From Saprospiraceae bacterium (lineage in GTDB: Bacteria; Bacteroidota; Bacteroidia; Chitinophagales; Saprospiraceae), in the NCBI GenBank assembly GCA_026982695.1, contig JALSGS010000033.1:1-64000 (forward strand): DNA of 64,000 nucleotides, read 5' to 3'. A model generated the notes under the pieces. That model had not been told where the DNA came from. It did not search any database and worked only from the letters and a program-made list of their open reading frames with translations. How positions within the stretch are numbered: the stretch's first letter is position 1; every line of letters begins with the position of its first letter. This document shows positions 35,155-43,239 of the stretch, in pieces. A program made the position numbers and the translations under genes.

Positions 35155-37080
35155 TCAGAATTCGTATCGCAATCCTGCGAGCCACCAGCGACCAGGCATT
35201 TCTGCGCCCAGAATGTCGGCATATTGTACGTCAAAGATGTTGAGCAAGGTAGCCGTAAGGGCCAGCGGCTGTCGGGTGGGAAATACTTGGGCGTGTAGGT
35301 TCCATACCATGTAGTTGGCGGGCAGTTGACGCCCGATGGTATCTGCTGTTTCAGCCGTGCGCTGCTTGTACAAGCCATTTGCCGAAAGGCGAAAGTGCCT
35401 GCTGGTCCATTGGCTCTGTAGGTTGAATAGGTGACCAGCACTGTTGGCTATATATTTAGAAATGACCTCACTTTCTTGCCCAAAGTTTAACCAGCGATAG
35501 GCCGCTGTAGCTTCGAGCTGGCCACTCTCGAAGGTGGCGCGATAGCGCAACTCGAACTCGATGCCTGTGGTTTGTAGCGTAGCAATGTTTTGGGCGTAGA
35601 AGTAGGTGCCTGTAGGGTCAATATTGGTGGCATTGGGAATCTGGCTGCCTTGCGTGAGTACGAAGTCGATGAGGTTGCGCCCATCTCGGTAATAGGCCGT
35701 GAAGTGGGCTGACAGTTGGTCCGACACCACGACGTCAGCGCCTAACTCTGCATTCCAGGCACGCTCAGCTTGCAACTGTGGGTTGCCTAGGTTGCGGCCA
35801 GGGCTCAGCATGGGCAAGTTTGTACTGATGTACCTTTCGGTAAAATCGGCAGCGCGGATGCTGCGACCAGCAAAGGCGCGCAGTCGCAAGGTGGGTTTCA
35901 GACGGTAGGAAAGACTTAGCTGCGGTACCCACTCGACGCCAAAAGAGCTTTCACTTTCTAAGCGCAAGCCACCCTGCAGGTCGAGTTTGCCAAAAGGCTG
36001 AAAATGGGCCAGTACGAAGAACCCAAGCTGCCCGATTTGGTGGTTGCCTCGATCATTGCTGGTAATCCGCTTGTGCAGATACTGACCGCCTAACGTGAAG
36101 CGCACTGCATCGTTGGCTTGCAAACGGTGCCACGCCTTTAGATCGAGCTGTTGCGTAGTGTGATTGTTGCCTGGAAAAGCAGGGTTGAAGAGAAAGGAGT
36201 CGGTAGTGGTCTGATAGCCTGCAATGATCTGTGTCTCGTTGCGATCGTTTTGCTGCCAGCACCAGGCTACTTGATTGAACCAACGCGCCACTTGCTCGCG
36301 CGATTGGTCGTAGGGACTACGCGTATAGAAGAAACGGGCGTTGAAGCCGCGCATATCTATGGCGCTGCGCACCGACAACTGCACGTTGTGCGCCAGCACC
36401 ATGCCCATCCCTATAGCTGCAGTAGTGATATCGAAGTCATAAGGAATGGAATCGCCTTGCGGCAGATATCCATCAGAGCGGGCATGCCGCAGCCCACCTG
36501 CGATGTGGAGGCGCTCACCTTTCCAGCTCAGGCCGCCGTCGGCAGTCAAAGTCCGGTGTTGGCCGTATTGTAGGCCGGCTTGCCCTTCCAGCTTGCTTTG
36601 TTGGGTGCCGCTAAAGGTCTTGGTGATGATGTGAATGATGCCCCCCACTGCCTCGGTACCGTAAATAGCTGAGCTAGCCCCATAGATGATCTCAATGCGA
36701 TCGATTTCAGCTAGCGTCACGGGCATGTAACTGTTGAAGTGGCCTGTCAGCGGATCGTTGACGCGCACTCCGTCGATGAGTACGAGTACTTGATTGAACG
36801 TGCTGCCGCGCATGCTGATGTCGGCTTGAGTGCCAAACAACCCTCTGTTATGTACTTCAATGCCTGGAAGATAGCGCAGCAAATCGTCGAGCGAGGTGAC
36901 CGGCAAATTTTGCAAGCTTTTTCCTCGCAATACGATGACGCGTTGCCCCATTTGGCCTGCCTCCAACTCGAGCCGGCTAGCTGTAACGACTACCGAATCG
37001 AGTAGATGTTGTGCGTCCACCTTCATACCCAGAAGGCTCGCCACTAACAGTGTGAGGAGGTGAGAGTGAAACTTGTTCAT
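35155..37080 (-). CDS. TonB-dependent receptor, BtuB-like
   Basis: A 641-residue outer-membrane receptor that takes up a ligand using TonB energy. The signal peptide ends near DAQ. The TonB box region is LDSVVVTASR (about 27-36). The plug domain has LDDLLRYLPGIEVHNRGLFG, ISMRGSTFNQVLVLIDGVRVND and IDRIEIIYGASSAIYGTEAVGGIIHIITK. The 22-strand barrel ends in the expected aromatic WWLAGLRYEF. Length and plug are closest to vitamin B12 (BtuB)-type receptors, but the ligand is not certain; no B12 riboswitch was recognised upstream. It is divergent from the tetR operon. Confidence 0.9.
   Translation of the reverse strand: MNKFHSHLLTLLVASLLGMKVDAQHLLDSVVVTASRLELEAGQMGQRVIVLRGKSLQNLPVTSLDDLLRYLPGIEVHNRGLFGTQADISMRGSTFNQVLVLIDGVRVNDPLTGHFNSYMPVTLAEIDRIEIIYGASSAIYGTEAVGGIIHIITKTFSGTQQSKLEGQAGLQYGQHRTLTADGGLSWKGERLHIAGGLRHARSDGYLPQGDSIPYDFDITTAAIGMGMVLAHNVQLSVRSAIDMRGFNARFFYTRSPYDQSREQVARWFNQVAWCWQQNDRNETQIIAGYQTTTDSFLFNPAFPGNNHTTQQLDLKAWHRLQANDAVRFTLGGQYLHKRITSNDRGNHQIGQLGFFVLAHFQPFGKLDLQGGLRLESESSFGVEWVPQLSLSYRLKPTLRLRAFAGRSIRAADFTERYISTNLPMLSPGRNLGNPQLQAERAWNAELGADVVVSDQLSAHFTAYYRDGRNLIDFVLTQGSQIPNATNIDPTGTYFYAQNIATLQTTGIEFELRYRATFESGQLEATAAYRWLNFGQESEVISKYIANSAGHLFNLQSQWTSRHFRLSANGLYKQRTAETADTIGRQLPANYMVWNLHAQVFPTRQPLALTATLLNIFDVQYADILGAEMPGRWWLAGLRYEF
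35377..35390 (+). repeat. 14-mer word copy 5
   Basis: ATTTGCCGAAAGGC on +, antisense to the TonB receptor gene, where the coding strand reads RLSANG. Confidence 0.85.
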
Positions 37081-37262
37081 AACAATAAAAAGTTGACTTT
37101 CAGTTTTGTATATGCTTGCGCTGTTCTTTTAGGCTGCAAAGAAATTCAAAATGCACTTTTCAATTGTCAGCGCAGTGTCTGTGAAAGGCTCAGGCCGGTG
37201 TCATCGTTGTTTCCCCAAGACATACATGTGATGAAAGTCAGCTATGTAGGTAAGCAGAATTT

Positions 37263-37282
37263 TTGACTGGCTGTTCGGTCAA
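37263..37282. promoter_or_regulatory. Palindromic operator upstream of tetR
   Basis: TTGACTGGCTGTTCGGTCAA: arms TTGAC.G and C.GTCAA match in six of seven positions. The site lies immediately upstream of the -7 box of the tetR gene, as expected for an autorepressor. Confidence 0.6.
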
Positions 37283-37297
37283 CAAAAAAATAACTTC

Positions 37298-37305
37298 TAT
37301 TTTTG
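37298..37305 (+). promoter_or_regulatory. -7 box of the tetR-export operon
   Basis: TATTTTTG matches TAnnTTTG, 16 bases before the tetR ATG. The palindrome at 37263 would cover the -33 zone. Confidence 0.5.
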
Positions 37306-37320
37306 CTTAAAACCAGGAAG

Positions 37321-37908
37321 ATGAGTCCTCGTACACCCCAGCAGTTTGAGGAGATCCGCACGCGGCGCATAGACCAGATCAAGCAGACGGCTTTGCGCTT
37401 GTTTGCAGAGCGGGGATATACCAATACTTCGGTCAGTGCGATTGCACGGGAAGCAGGTGTGTCGAAGGGGTTGATGTACAACTATTTCAACAGCAAAGAG
37501 GAGCTATTGCACGCCATTTTGGAAGATGCACTTGCTCTCAATTTGGAGTTGGTGACTCGATTGCAGTCGGTATCTGATCCCAAGGATCGGCTGCGCCAAG
37601 CCATCGAGGCGGTATTTACCCACGTGCAGCAACATGTCGATTATTGGAGGTTGTTCATCTCGTTGGCCTTTCAGCCGGCAGTGAGTGGGATAGTCCAGCG
37701 CGTGTTGGACCACATGCCTCAGGCCGTGATAGATTTTGCCATAGAAGCCTTTCGGCAAATGGGACACGTGGATCCTGAACGGGATGCGTGGTTTTTTGCA
37801 GCTGCACTCGACGGCATGTTGATGCATTACTTGCAATTGGGTAGCCGTTATCCGTTGGCAGAGATGCAGCGCTATTTGATGGTGCACTTTGTGGATTCAA
37901 CTGAATAA
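37321..37908 (+). CDS. TetR/AcrR family transcriptional regulator
   Basis: A 195-residue regulator. The N-terminal HTH (about 12-58) is classic: QTALRLFAERGYTNTSVSAI, then AREAGVSKGLMYNYFNSKEELL. The C-terminal ligand-binding domain is all-helical and of no recognised subfamily. The ATG at 37321 is chosen because it follows the -7 box closely. The gene precedes the LolA-like gene by 11 bases in the same direction, so it probably represses its own operon through the palindrome at 37263 and is released by a lipid or hydrophobic ligand (inference). It contains a reverse-strand copy of the repeated 14-mer at 37747. Confidence 0.93.
   Translation: MSPRTPQQFEEIRTRRIDQIKQTALRLFAERGYTNTSVSAIAREAGVSKGLMYNYFNSKEELLHAILEDALALNLELVTRLQSVSDPKDRLRQAIEAVFTHVQQHVDYWRLFISLAFQPAVSGIVQRVLDHMPQAVIDFAIEAFRQMGHVDPERDAWFFAAALDGMLMHYLQLGSRYPLAEMQRYLMVHFVDSTE
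37747..37760 (-). repeat. 14-mer word copy 6
   Basis: Minus-strand exact match inside tetR, coding-strand frame AFRQM. Confidence 0.85.
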
Positions 37909-37919
37909 AAGGAAGCACT

Positions 37920-38684
37920 ATGAATTATAGGCATTTTGCGTTTTTAGGGTATATGGCCTTGCTGATGCCGCTTATAGGGCGTGCCCAACAGCTTATGGAC
38001 AAAGAGATCGTACAACGGGCCGATGAGCGGCTGCGCGGTGTCCATTCGAGCATTGCTGAGGTAAAGATGACGATCATTCGCCCTACTTGGAAACGAGAGA
38101 TGCAGCTGAAAACTTGGTCGAAAGGCACGGAATATGCCTTAATCCTCGTCACGGCGCCAGCACGAGACAAGGGCACGGCTTTCCTCAAGCGGGGTGATGA
38201 GATCTGGAATTGGCAGCCCTCGATCGATCGGGTGATCAAGTTGCCGCCATCGATGATGGGGCAATCGTGGATGGGATCCGACTTTACCCATGACGACTTG
38301 GTGCGTGAGTCGAGCATCGTCAAGGATTTCACCCATCACTTGTTGGGCAAAGAAGTGGTCAATAGTCGGTTATGTTACAAGATTGAGCTGAGGCCCAAAC
38401 CCGATGCGGCAGTGGTATGGGGCAAGGTTGTCCTTTGGATTGATGTACAGGATTTTGTCCAGATGAAAGCTGAGTTTTACGATGAAGATGGGTGGCTAGT
38501 CAACACCATGATTACCACCAAAGTAGGAGAAATGGGAGGGCGCGTCATTCCCATTGTCATGGAGATGATTCCTGCCGATAAGCCCGGGCACAAAACGATG
38601 CTTGAGCAGCTGCACATCGAGTTCGACAAGCCCATTCCCGACAGCTTTTTCTCTATTCAAAACATGAAACGGCTTCGGGCATAA
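37920..38684 (+). CDS. LolA-like outer-membrane lipoprotein-sorting protein (PF17131 type)
   Basis: A 254-residue periplasmic protein with a signal peptide (to about residue 22, GRAQQ). The body matches the LolA-like PF17131 family: VKMTIIRPTWKREMQLKTWS (about 43-62), APARDKGTAFLKRGDEIWNW, KLPPSMMGQSWMGSDFTHDDLVRESSIV and DSFFSIQNMKRL at the end. The fold is an open beta barrel that carries lipidated cargo or lipid across the periplasm. It follows tetR by 11 bases and precedes two FtsX-type permeases, an ATPase and a barrel protein. That supports a carrier role in a dedicated trafficking route. The cargo is unknown. Confidence 0.9.
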   Translation: MNYRHFAFLGYMALLMPLIGRAQQLMDKEIVQRADERLRGVHSSIAEVKMTIIRPTWKREMQLKTWSKGTEYALILVTAPARDKGTAFLKRGDEIWNWQPSIDRVIKLPPSMMGQSWMGSDFTHDDLVRESSIVKDFTHHLLGKEVVNSRLCYKIELRPKPDAAVVWGKVVLWIDVQDFVQMKAEFYDEDGWLVNTMITTKVGEMGGRVIPIVMEMIPADKPGHKTMLEQLHIEFDKPIPDSFFSIQNMKRLRA

Positions 38685-38740
38685 GGTGGGCGTGAGGTCT
38701 TGTGTGCCTCGTGGCGGCAAACGACGCAAAAACTGGCTGC

Positions 38741-39973
38741 ATGGAAACACTCATTGTATTGGCCTGGCGGAACATTTGGCGTAACAAGCGTCGCACCTTA
38801 ATCACGGCAGCTTCTATCTTCTTCGCGGTGTTGTTGTCCACTTTAATGGTGTCGATCCAGAAAGGTGCATGGGATCGCATGGAGGAGAACGTAGTCAATT
38901 ACTACTTTGGTTATGTGCAAATTCACGCCAAAGGGTATTGGCAAGATCGATCGCTGGACCTCACTTTTGCAGCTGTTGACAGTTTGTTGCAACTACCGCA
39001 GTGGGTATCTGGCGTAGCTGTTGCAGTGCCCCGCATTGAGTCGTTTGCCTTAGCTGCCCATGCCGACAACACCACTGGTGTAATGGTAGTAGGTATCGAT
39101 CCGGTGCGCGAACACGAGATGACGCGCTTGCGCGAGCGAATGGTGGCAGGTACTTATTTCGATCATGTACGCGAACCAGCCTTGTTATTGGCCGATGGCG
39201 TGGCGCAGCGTTTGAATGCAACGGTGGGCGATACAGTGGTATTGCTCAGCCAAGGCTATCACGGCGTTAATGCGGCGGGAAAGTATGCAGTAAAGGGATT
39301 GGTACATTTCGCTTCTCCTGATCTCAACCGGCAAATGGTATACCTGCCTTTGGCTGTAGCACGGTACTTCTATGGCGCCGATAGTTTGCTGACATCTATA
39401 GCGCTCAAAGTGACCGATAAAGACAAAGTGCCGCAAGTGTTGGCGCAGCTACGCCAACAGCTCGATACGACGCGCTACGAGGTCATGGATTGGCACGAGA
39501 TGATGCCTGAACTAGTGGAAGCACGTGCTGTAGACACAGCGGGCAATTACCTCATGCTACTCATTTTATACCTGATCGTCTCGTTTGGCATCTTTGGCAC
39601 TATCCTGATGATGACTGCAGAGCGCACCTATGAGTTTGGGGTGCTGTTAGCTATCGGCATGAAGCGCATCCAGCTTTCAGTAGAGGTATGGCTCGAAATT
39701 TTATTTATTGCCTTGCTGGGCACGTTGGCTGGTTTTGTGGCTAGTTTTCCAGTGGTATATTACTTCCACCGCCATCCGATCGACTTTTCGAGTTCGAAGG
39801 AGATAGCAGAGACTTACGCGCAATTCGGCTTTGAGCCCATCTTTCCTGCTGCCTTTGAGCCCTTTGTCTTTCTCAGCCAGGCATTGGTGGTGCTCTGTAT
39901 CACTACGCTATTGGCCCTTTACCCCTTTTGGAAAATCGCTCGTTTGGATCCGGTAAAAGCCATGCGGCATTGA
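38741..39973 (+). CDS. ABC transporter permease, FtsX/LolC-LolE type (first)
   Basis: A 410-residue permease starting METLIVLAWRNIWRNKRRTL, the usual MacB/LolC-type N-terminus. One membrane helix near 20-45, then a large periplasmic MacB_PCD-like domain (about 50-265), then three C-terminal helices of the FtsX core (LMLLILYLIVSFGIFGTIL, YEFGVLLAIGMKRIQL, and ALVVLCITTLLALYPFWKIARLDPVKAMRH). The ERTYEFGVLLAIG segment is the conserved coupling motif. It follows the LolA-like gene by 56 bases and pairs with the next permease and the ATPase. Such permeases extract substrate from the inner-membrane outer leaflet and do not pump from the cytosol. Confidence 0.92.
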   Translation: METLIVLAWRNIWRNKRRTLITAASIFFAVLLSTLMVSIQKGAWDRMEENVVNYYFGYVQIHAKGYWQDRSLDLTFAAVDSLLQLPQWVSGVAVAVPRIESFALAAHADNTTGVMVVGIDPVREHEMTRLRERMVAGTYFDHVREPALLLADGVAQRLNATVGDTVVLLSQGYHGVNAAGKYAVKGLVHFASPDLNRQMVYLPLAVARYFYGADSLLTSIALKVTDKDKVPQVLAQLRQQLDTTRYEVMDWHEMMPELVEARAVDTAGNYLMLLILYLIVSFGIFGTILMMTAERTYEFGVLLAIGMKRIQLSVEVWLEILFIALLGTLAGFVASFPVVYYFHRHPIDFSSSKEIAETYAQFGFEPIFPAAFEPFVFLSQALVVLCITTLLALYPFWKIARLDPVKAMRH

Positions 39974-40016
39974 TTGGGCTGAACACGTGCTGTGCTAATT
40001 TTCAAATCCATTCGAC

Positions 40017-41234
40017 ATGATTTTTAGAATTGCTTGGAGAAATATATGGCGGAGCCCGCTGCGCAGTTGGGTCGTGATAGTAGCAATAGCTATGGGCGTG
40101 TGGGCCGTCATTTTTCTGATGGGCTTTTCGATCGGGATGGGCAACAGCTATGTAGTCAGTGCCATCCGTTTGGAGGTATCCCACATTCAGCTCCACCATC
40201 CAGAATATCTCAAAGACTTCGATGTGCGCTATTACATCGAACGGGCCGATACTTTAGCTAGGGAAGTAGCCCAAGAGGCAGGCGTGCGGCACGTCAGCCC
40301 GCGTACGCTGGTGCACGGCATGGTGGCAACGGCACGCGGCAGCCGAGCCTTGCGCGTGCGCGGCATTGACCCGCAGGCTGAAGCAGCTATTTCTCAGCTC
40401 GACGCCAAGTTGGTAGAGGGCGCTTATTTGCCGCAAGGCAAACGTCACGCTATCTATATGGGCAAGAAGCTGGCCGAGCGATTGGGCGTGCGGCTGCGCT
40501 CGCGCGTCGTGCTCACTTTCCAAGACATCGATGGACACATCACTTCGGCCGCTTTTCGCGTCGCCGGCCTCTTTGATACGAACAACAACGCCTTTGAAGA
40601 GAGCACTGCCTTGGTGCGGCGCGAAGTACTCAATGAGATCCTCGGATATACAGGCATCGCCCATGAAGTGGCCGTATTGCTCGACGATGCAGCCTTGGCC
40701 GACACGGTAGCTGCGCGTCTGCAGGCGCGTTTCCCACAGCTCGACGTGCAGACCTACGTGCAGCGATCTCCTGAAATTCGCTTGTTTGAATCGCAGATCT
40801 CTACTTCTGTCTACATCATCATGGTGATTGTAATGTTGGGGCTTATCTTCGGCATCATCAACACCATGCTGATGGCAGTGTTGGAGCGGGTGCGCGAGTT
40901 GGGAATGCTCATGGCGATTGGCATGAATCGCTTTCGAATTTTTGCTATGATCGTCTTGGAAACAGTAATGTTGGGTGTGGTAGGTACACCAATGGGTATT
41001 GCGTTGGGCGCTGTCATGATTCAATGGTTTCAGATCCATGGATTGGACCTGAGCCACTATGCCCAAGAAGGGTTAGCCGAGTTTGGCATATCGGCGATCA
41101 TTTATCCCGATGTATATCCCGGTATGTACGTGGAATTGGCTATTGCGGTGTTCATTACCGCGATGTTGGGTAGCATCTATCCGGCACTGAAAGCCATCCA
41201 CTTGCGACCCGTAGAAGCACTGCGAAAAATATAA
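40017..41234 (+). CDS. ABC transporter permease, FtsX/LolC-LolE type (second)
   Basis: A 405-residue permease paired with the previous one. It starts MIFRIAWRNIWRSPLRSWVV, has a periplasmic domain (about 50-255) and a C-terminal FtsX core: VYIIMVIVMLGLIFGIINTMLMAV, ERVRELGMLMAIGMNRFRIF (coupling helix, about 286-305) and YPALKAIHLRPVEALRKI at the end. The two permeases share architecture but are clearly different sequences, as with LolC/LolE. The gene carries the repeated 14-mer at 40426. The ATPase gene follows at 41293. Confidence 0.92.
   Translation: MIFRIAWRNIWRSPLRSWVVIVAIAMGVWAVIFLMGFSIGMGNSYVVSAIRLEVSHIQLHHPEYLKDFDVRYYIERADTLAREVAQEAGVRHVSPRTLVHGMVATARGSRALRVRGIDPQAEAAISQLDAKLVEGAYLPQGKRHAIYMGKKLAERLGVRLRSRVVLTFQDIDGHITSAAFRVAGLFDTNNNAFEESTALVRREVLNEILGYTGIAHEVAVLLDDAALADTVAARLQARFPQLDVQTYVQRSPEIRLFESQISTSVYIIMVIVMLGLIFGIINTMLMAVLERVRELGMLMAIGMNRFRIFAMIVLETVMLGVVGTPMGIALGAVMIQWFQIHGLDLSHYAQEGLAEFGISAIIYPDVYPGMYVELAIAVFITAMLGSIYPALKAIHLRPVEALRKI
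40426..40439 (+). repeat. 14-mer word copy 7
   Basis: ATTTGCCGCAAGGC inside the second FtsX permease gene, reading YLPQGK. Confidence 0.85.
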
Positions 41235-41292
41235 AGCAGCGACTTGGCGCCTAAGTGGTGCTTAGGCTTTTACCGTGCTAAAATACAATGCG

Positions 41293-41982
41293 ATGATTGT
41301 CATCAAAGCGCAAGGACTGACCAAAGTATATAACCCCGATACGGTGCCCGTGCATGCGTTGCGCAGCGTGGATTTGGAGGTCCACCAAGGCGAGTTTACA
41401 GCTATTGTGGGGCCATCGGGCTCAGGCAAGACTACTTTGCTCAACATTTTGGGGGGACTGGATCGCCCCACGGCAGGCAAGGTGTGGATCAATGGCACCG
41501 ACATTTCCACCCTTTCGGAAAATAAACTCATAGATTTTCGCCGCGACCACATTGGCTTTGTCTTCCAGTCGTACAACCTCATCCCCGTGCTGACGGCACG
41601 CGAAAATGCTGAGTTTGTGATGTTGCTGCAAAAATGGCCGCGCGCTGAACGCCTGGCGCGTACCGAACAGCTATTGCGCGAGGTGGGCCTGGCCGACAAA
41701 ATGGACTATCGTCCTAGCCAGCTGTCGGGTGGACAGCAACAGCGCGTGGCCGTGGTGCGTGCCCTGGCACCTAAACCCCGATTTATTCTGGCTGACGAGC
41801 CCACAGCCAATCTCGATTCGGTATCGACACGTAACTTGCTCGACATTATGGCGCGCCTCAATGAGGAGGAACGCGTCACTTTCTTGTTCTCCACACACGA
41901 CCAGCGCGTCATCGAACGTGCTCGCCGCGTGGTTACATTGGAAGACGGCAAAATCGTGGCTGATGAAACCTTTGACCGGTAG
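41293..41982 (+). CDS. ABC transporter ATP-binding protein, LolD/MacB type
   Basis: A 229-residue ATPase. Walker A GPSGSGKTTLLN (about 38-49), Q-loop FVFQSYNLIPVLTARENAEF, signature LSGGQQQRVAVVRAL (about 142-156), Walker B FILADEPTANLDS (about 162-174) and the H-loop FLFSTHDQR. The length and the NLIPVLTA segment match the LolD/MacB group that energises FtsX-type permeases. An earlier in-frame start at 41275 is possible; MIVIKAQGLTKVY is the typical beginning. Its end overlaps the barrel gene start by 20 bases, implying tight coupling. Confidence 0.95.
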   Translation: MIVIKAQGLTKVYNPDTVPVHALRSVDLEVHQGEFTAIVGPSGSGKTTLLNILGGLDRPTAGKVWINGTDISTLSENKLIDFRRDHIGFVFQSYNLIPVLTARENAEFVMLLQKWPRAERLARTEQLLREVGLADKMDYRPSQLSGGQQQRVAVVRALAPKPRFILADEPTANLDSVSTRNLLDIMARLNEEERVTFLFSTHDQRVIERARRVVTLEDGKIVADETFDR

Positions 41983-43150
41983 TTTGCTCGTGCTTTTGTT
42001 GTGGGCATCCGCGCTTTGGGGCCAAGAAGCGTCGTCCCAATCCAAAGTCTTTGCTCGCTGGCAAGCTTCGGGATACGTAAAAAGTCTACAGTCGGCCTTT
42101 TTCGTCGAGCCACTGCCGCCGTTGTTTCCTTTCGAAACCGTGTTGTACGACAATTTGATCCATCAGCGCCTCAACCTGACTTGGTACGGTAGCGAACATT
42201 TTACCTTCAAGGCCGAGTGGCGCAACCGCTTGTTTTGGGGCGATCAAGTTCGACTTTTTGGTGACCAGTTTATTGATTGGCAGGACAACGACGATTTTTT
42301 TGACTTGTCTTGGGGGCGGGCTTCCGCCAAAGGTGTGGCCGTGCATACTGCACTCGACCGCCTATATGGCATTTACGTGCACGGCCCATGGGAGGTCAGC
42401 TTGGGGCGCCAGCGCATCAACTGGGGCATCAGCACCGTGTGGAATCCCAACGACTTGTTCAATGCTTTTTCCTTTATCGACTTCGACTACGAAGAGCGGC
42501 CCGGCAGCGATGCCCTTCGCATACAGTACTGGAAGGGCTTTGCCTCGCGCATTGAGTTGGCCATTGAATTGGCTGACCGACTCGACGAAGCGGTCATTGC
42601 TGCCCTCTATGCGTTCAATGCGCATGCTTACGACTTTCAGGTGCTGGCCGGAAAAATGCGTTCCGATTGGGTGGTGGGCTGCGGTTGGGCTGGTAGCTTG
42701 CACCAAGTGGGGTTCAAAGGCGAACTGACGGCCTTTTACGATCCCGCGCGCGACTCAGTGCGACTCCAGCTAGCCGTTACTGTGGGAGTCGACTACATGT
42801 GGGACAACTCGCTGTATCTCAACACTGGCCTGCTATATACGAGTACGGGGTCTACTCAAGGTGTCATCGATTTGTTCTCCTACCAGCCTTCGGCAAAAAA
42901 CTTGTGGCCTTTTCGCTACGCCCTCTTCGGCATGCTTTCTTATCCCTTTACGCCTCTGGTTAATGTCAGTATGGCGCTTATTTACAGCCCTATCAAAAGC
43001 CATACTGCTTTCTTTAACCCCTCTGTACTCATCTCGATAGCCGACAATTGGGATTTGTATGTGGTGGGTCAGTTGCAGGCCAGTCGCCAGCAGGGCACTT
43101 ATCGCATGCCGCTCAAAGTGGGCTTTATGCGACTCAAGTTGGCTTTCTGA
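41963..43150 (+). CDS. Outer-membrane beta-barrel protein of the export operon
   Basis: A 395-residue protein with a signal peptide (MKPLTGSLLVLLLWASALWG, cleavage near 20-22). Its body is rich in alternating aromatic/polar strands, with conserved-looking patches SLGRQRINWGISTVWNPNDLFNAFSFIDFDYEERPG (about 138-173) and a final RLKLAF typical of barrels recognised by BamA. The WGxxTVWNPxD pattern recalls DUF1302-type or porin-like barrels, but I cannot name a family with certainty. The start at 41963 overlaps the ATPase gene by 20 bases. The position at the operon end suggests it is the outer-membrane receptor or exit of the route. Confidence 0.78.
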   Translation: MKPLTGSLLVLLLWASALWGQEASSQSKVFARWQASGYVKSLQSAFFVEPLPPLFPFETVLYDNLIHQRLNLTWYGSEHFTFKAEWRNRLFWGDQVRLFGDQFIDWQDNDDFFDLSWGRASAKGVAVHTALDRLYGIYVHGPWEVSLGRQRINWGISTVWNPNDLFNAFSFIDFDYEERPGSDALRIQYWKGFASRIELAIELADRLDEAVIAALYAFNAHAYDFQVLAGKMRSDWVVGCGWAGSLHQVGFKGELTAFYDPARDSVRLQLAVTVGVDYMWDNSLYLNTGLLYTSTGSTQGVIDLFSYQPSAKNLWPFRYALFGMLSYPFTPLVNVSMALIYSPIKSHTAFFNPSVLISIADNWDLYVVGQLQASRQQGTYRMPLKVGFMRLKLAF

Positions 43151-43215
43151 TAGTGGCGCCTTTCAGAAAATGAATTATTTGGAAAGACGCTTACCAGCCC
43201 TTTCCCCATAGGCCC

Positions 43216-43223
43216 TATATTTG
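43216..43223 (+). promoter_or_regulatory. -7 box for the M1 peptidase gene
   Basis: TATATTTG matches TAnnTTTG exactly, 16-25 bases before the two candidate ATGs (43240, 43249). Confidence 0.5.
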
Positions 43224-43239
43224 GCATCAGCCAAAAAAA

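Noticed and set aside
35155-37320. Possible cobalamin riboswitch for the BtuB-like receptor
   Set aside because: The 240 bases upstream of the receptor show no B12-box-like segment that I could recognise.
40254-41066. Minus-strand frame of 270 codons
   Set aside because: Antisense to the second FtsX permease; His/Gln-rich low-information peptide.
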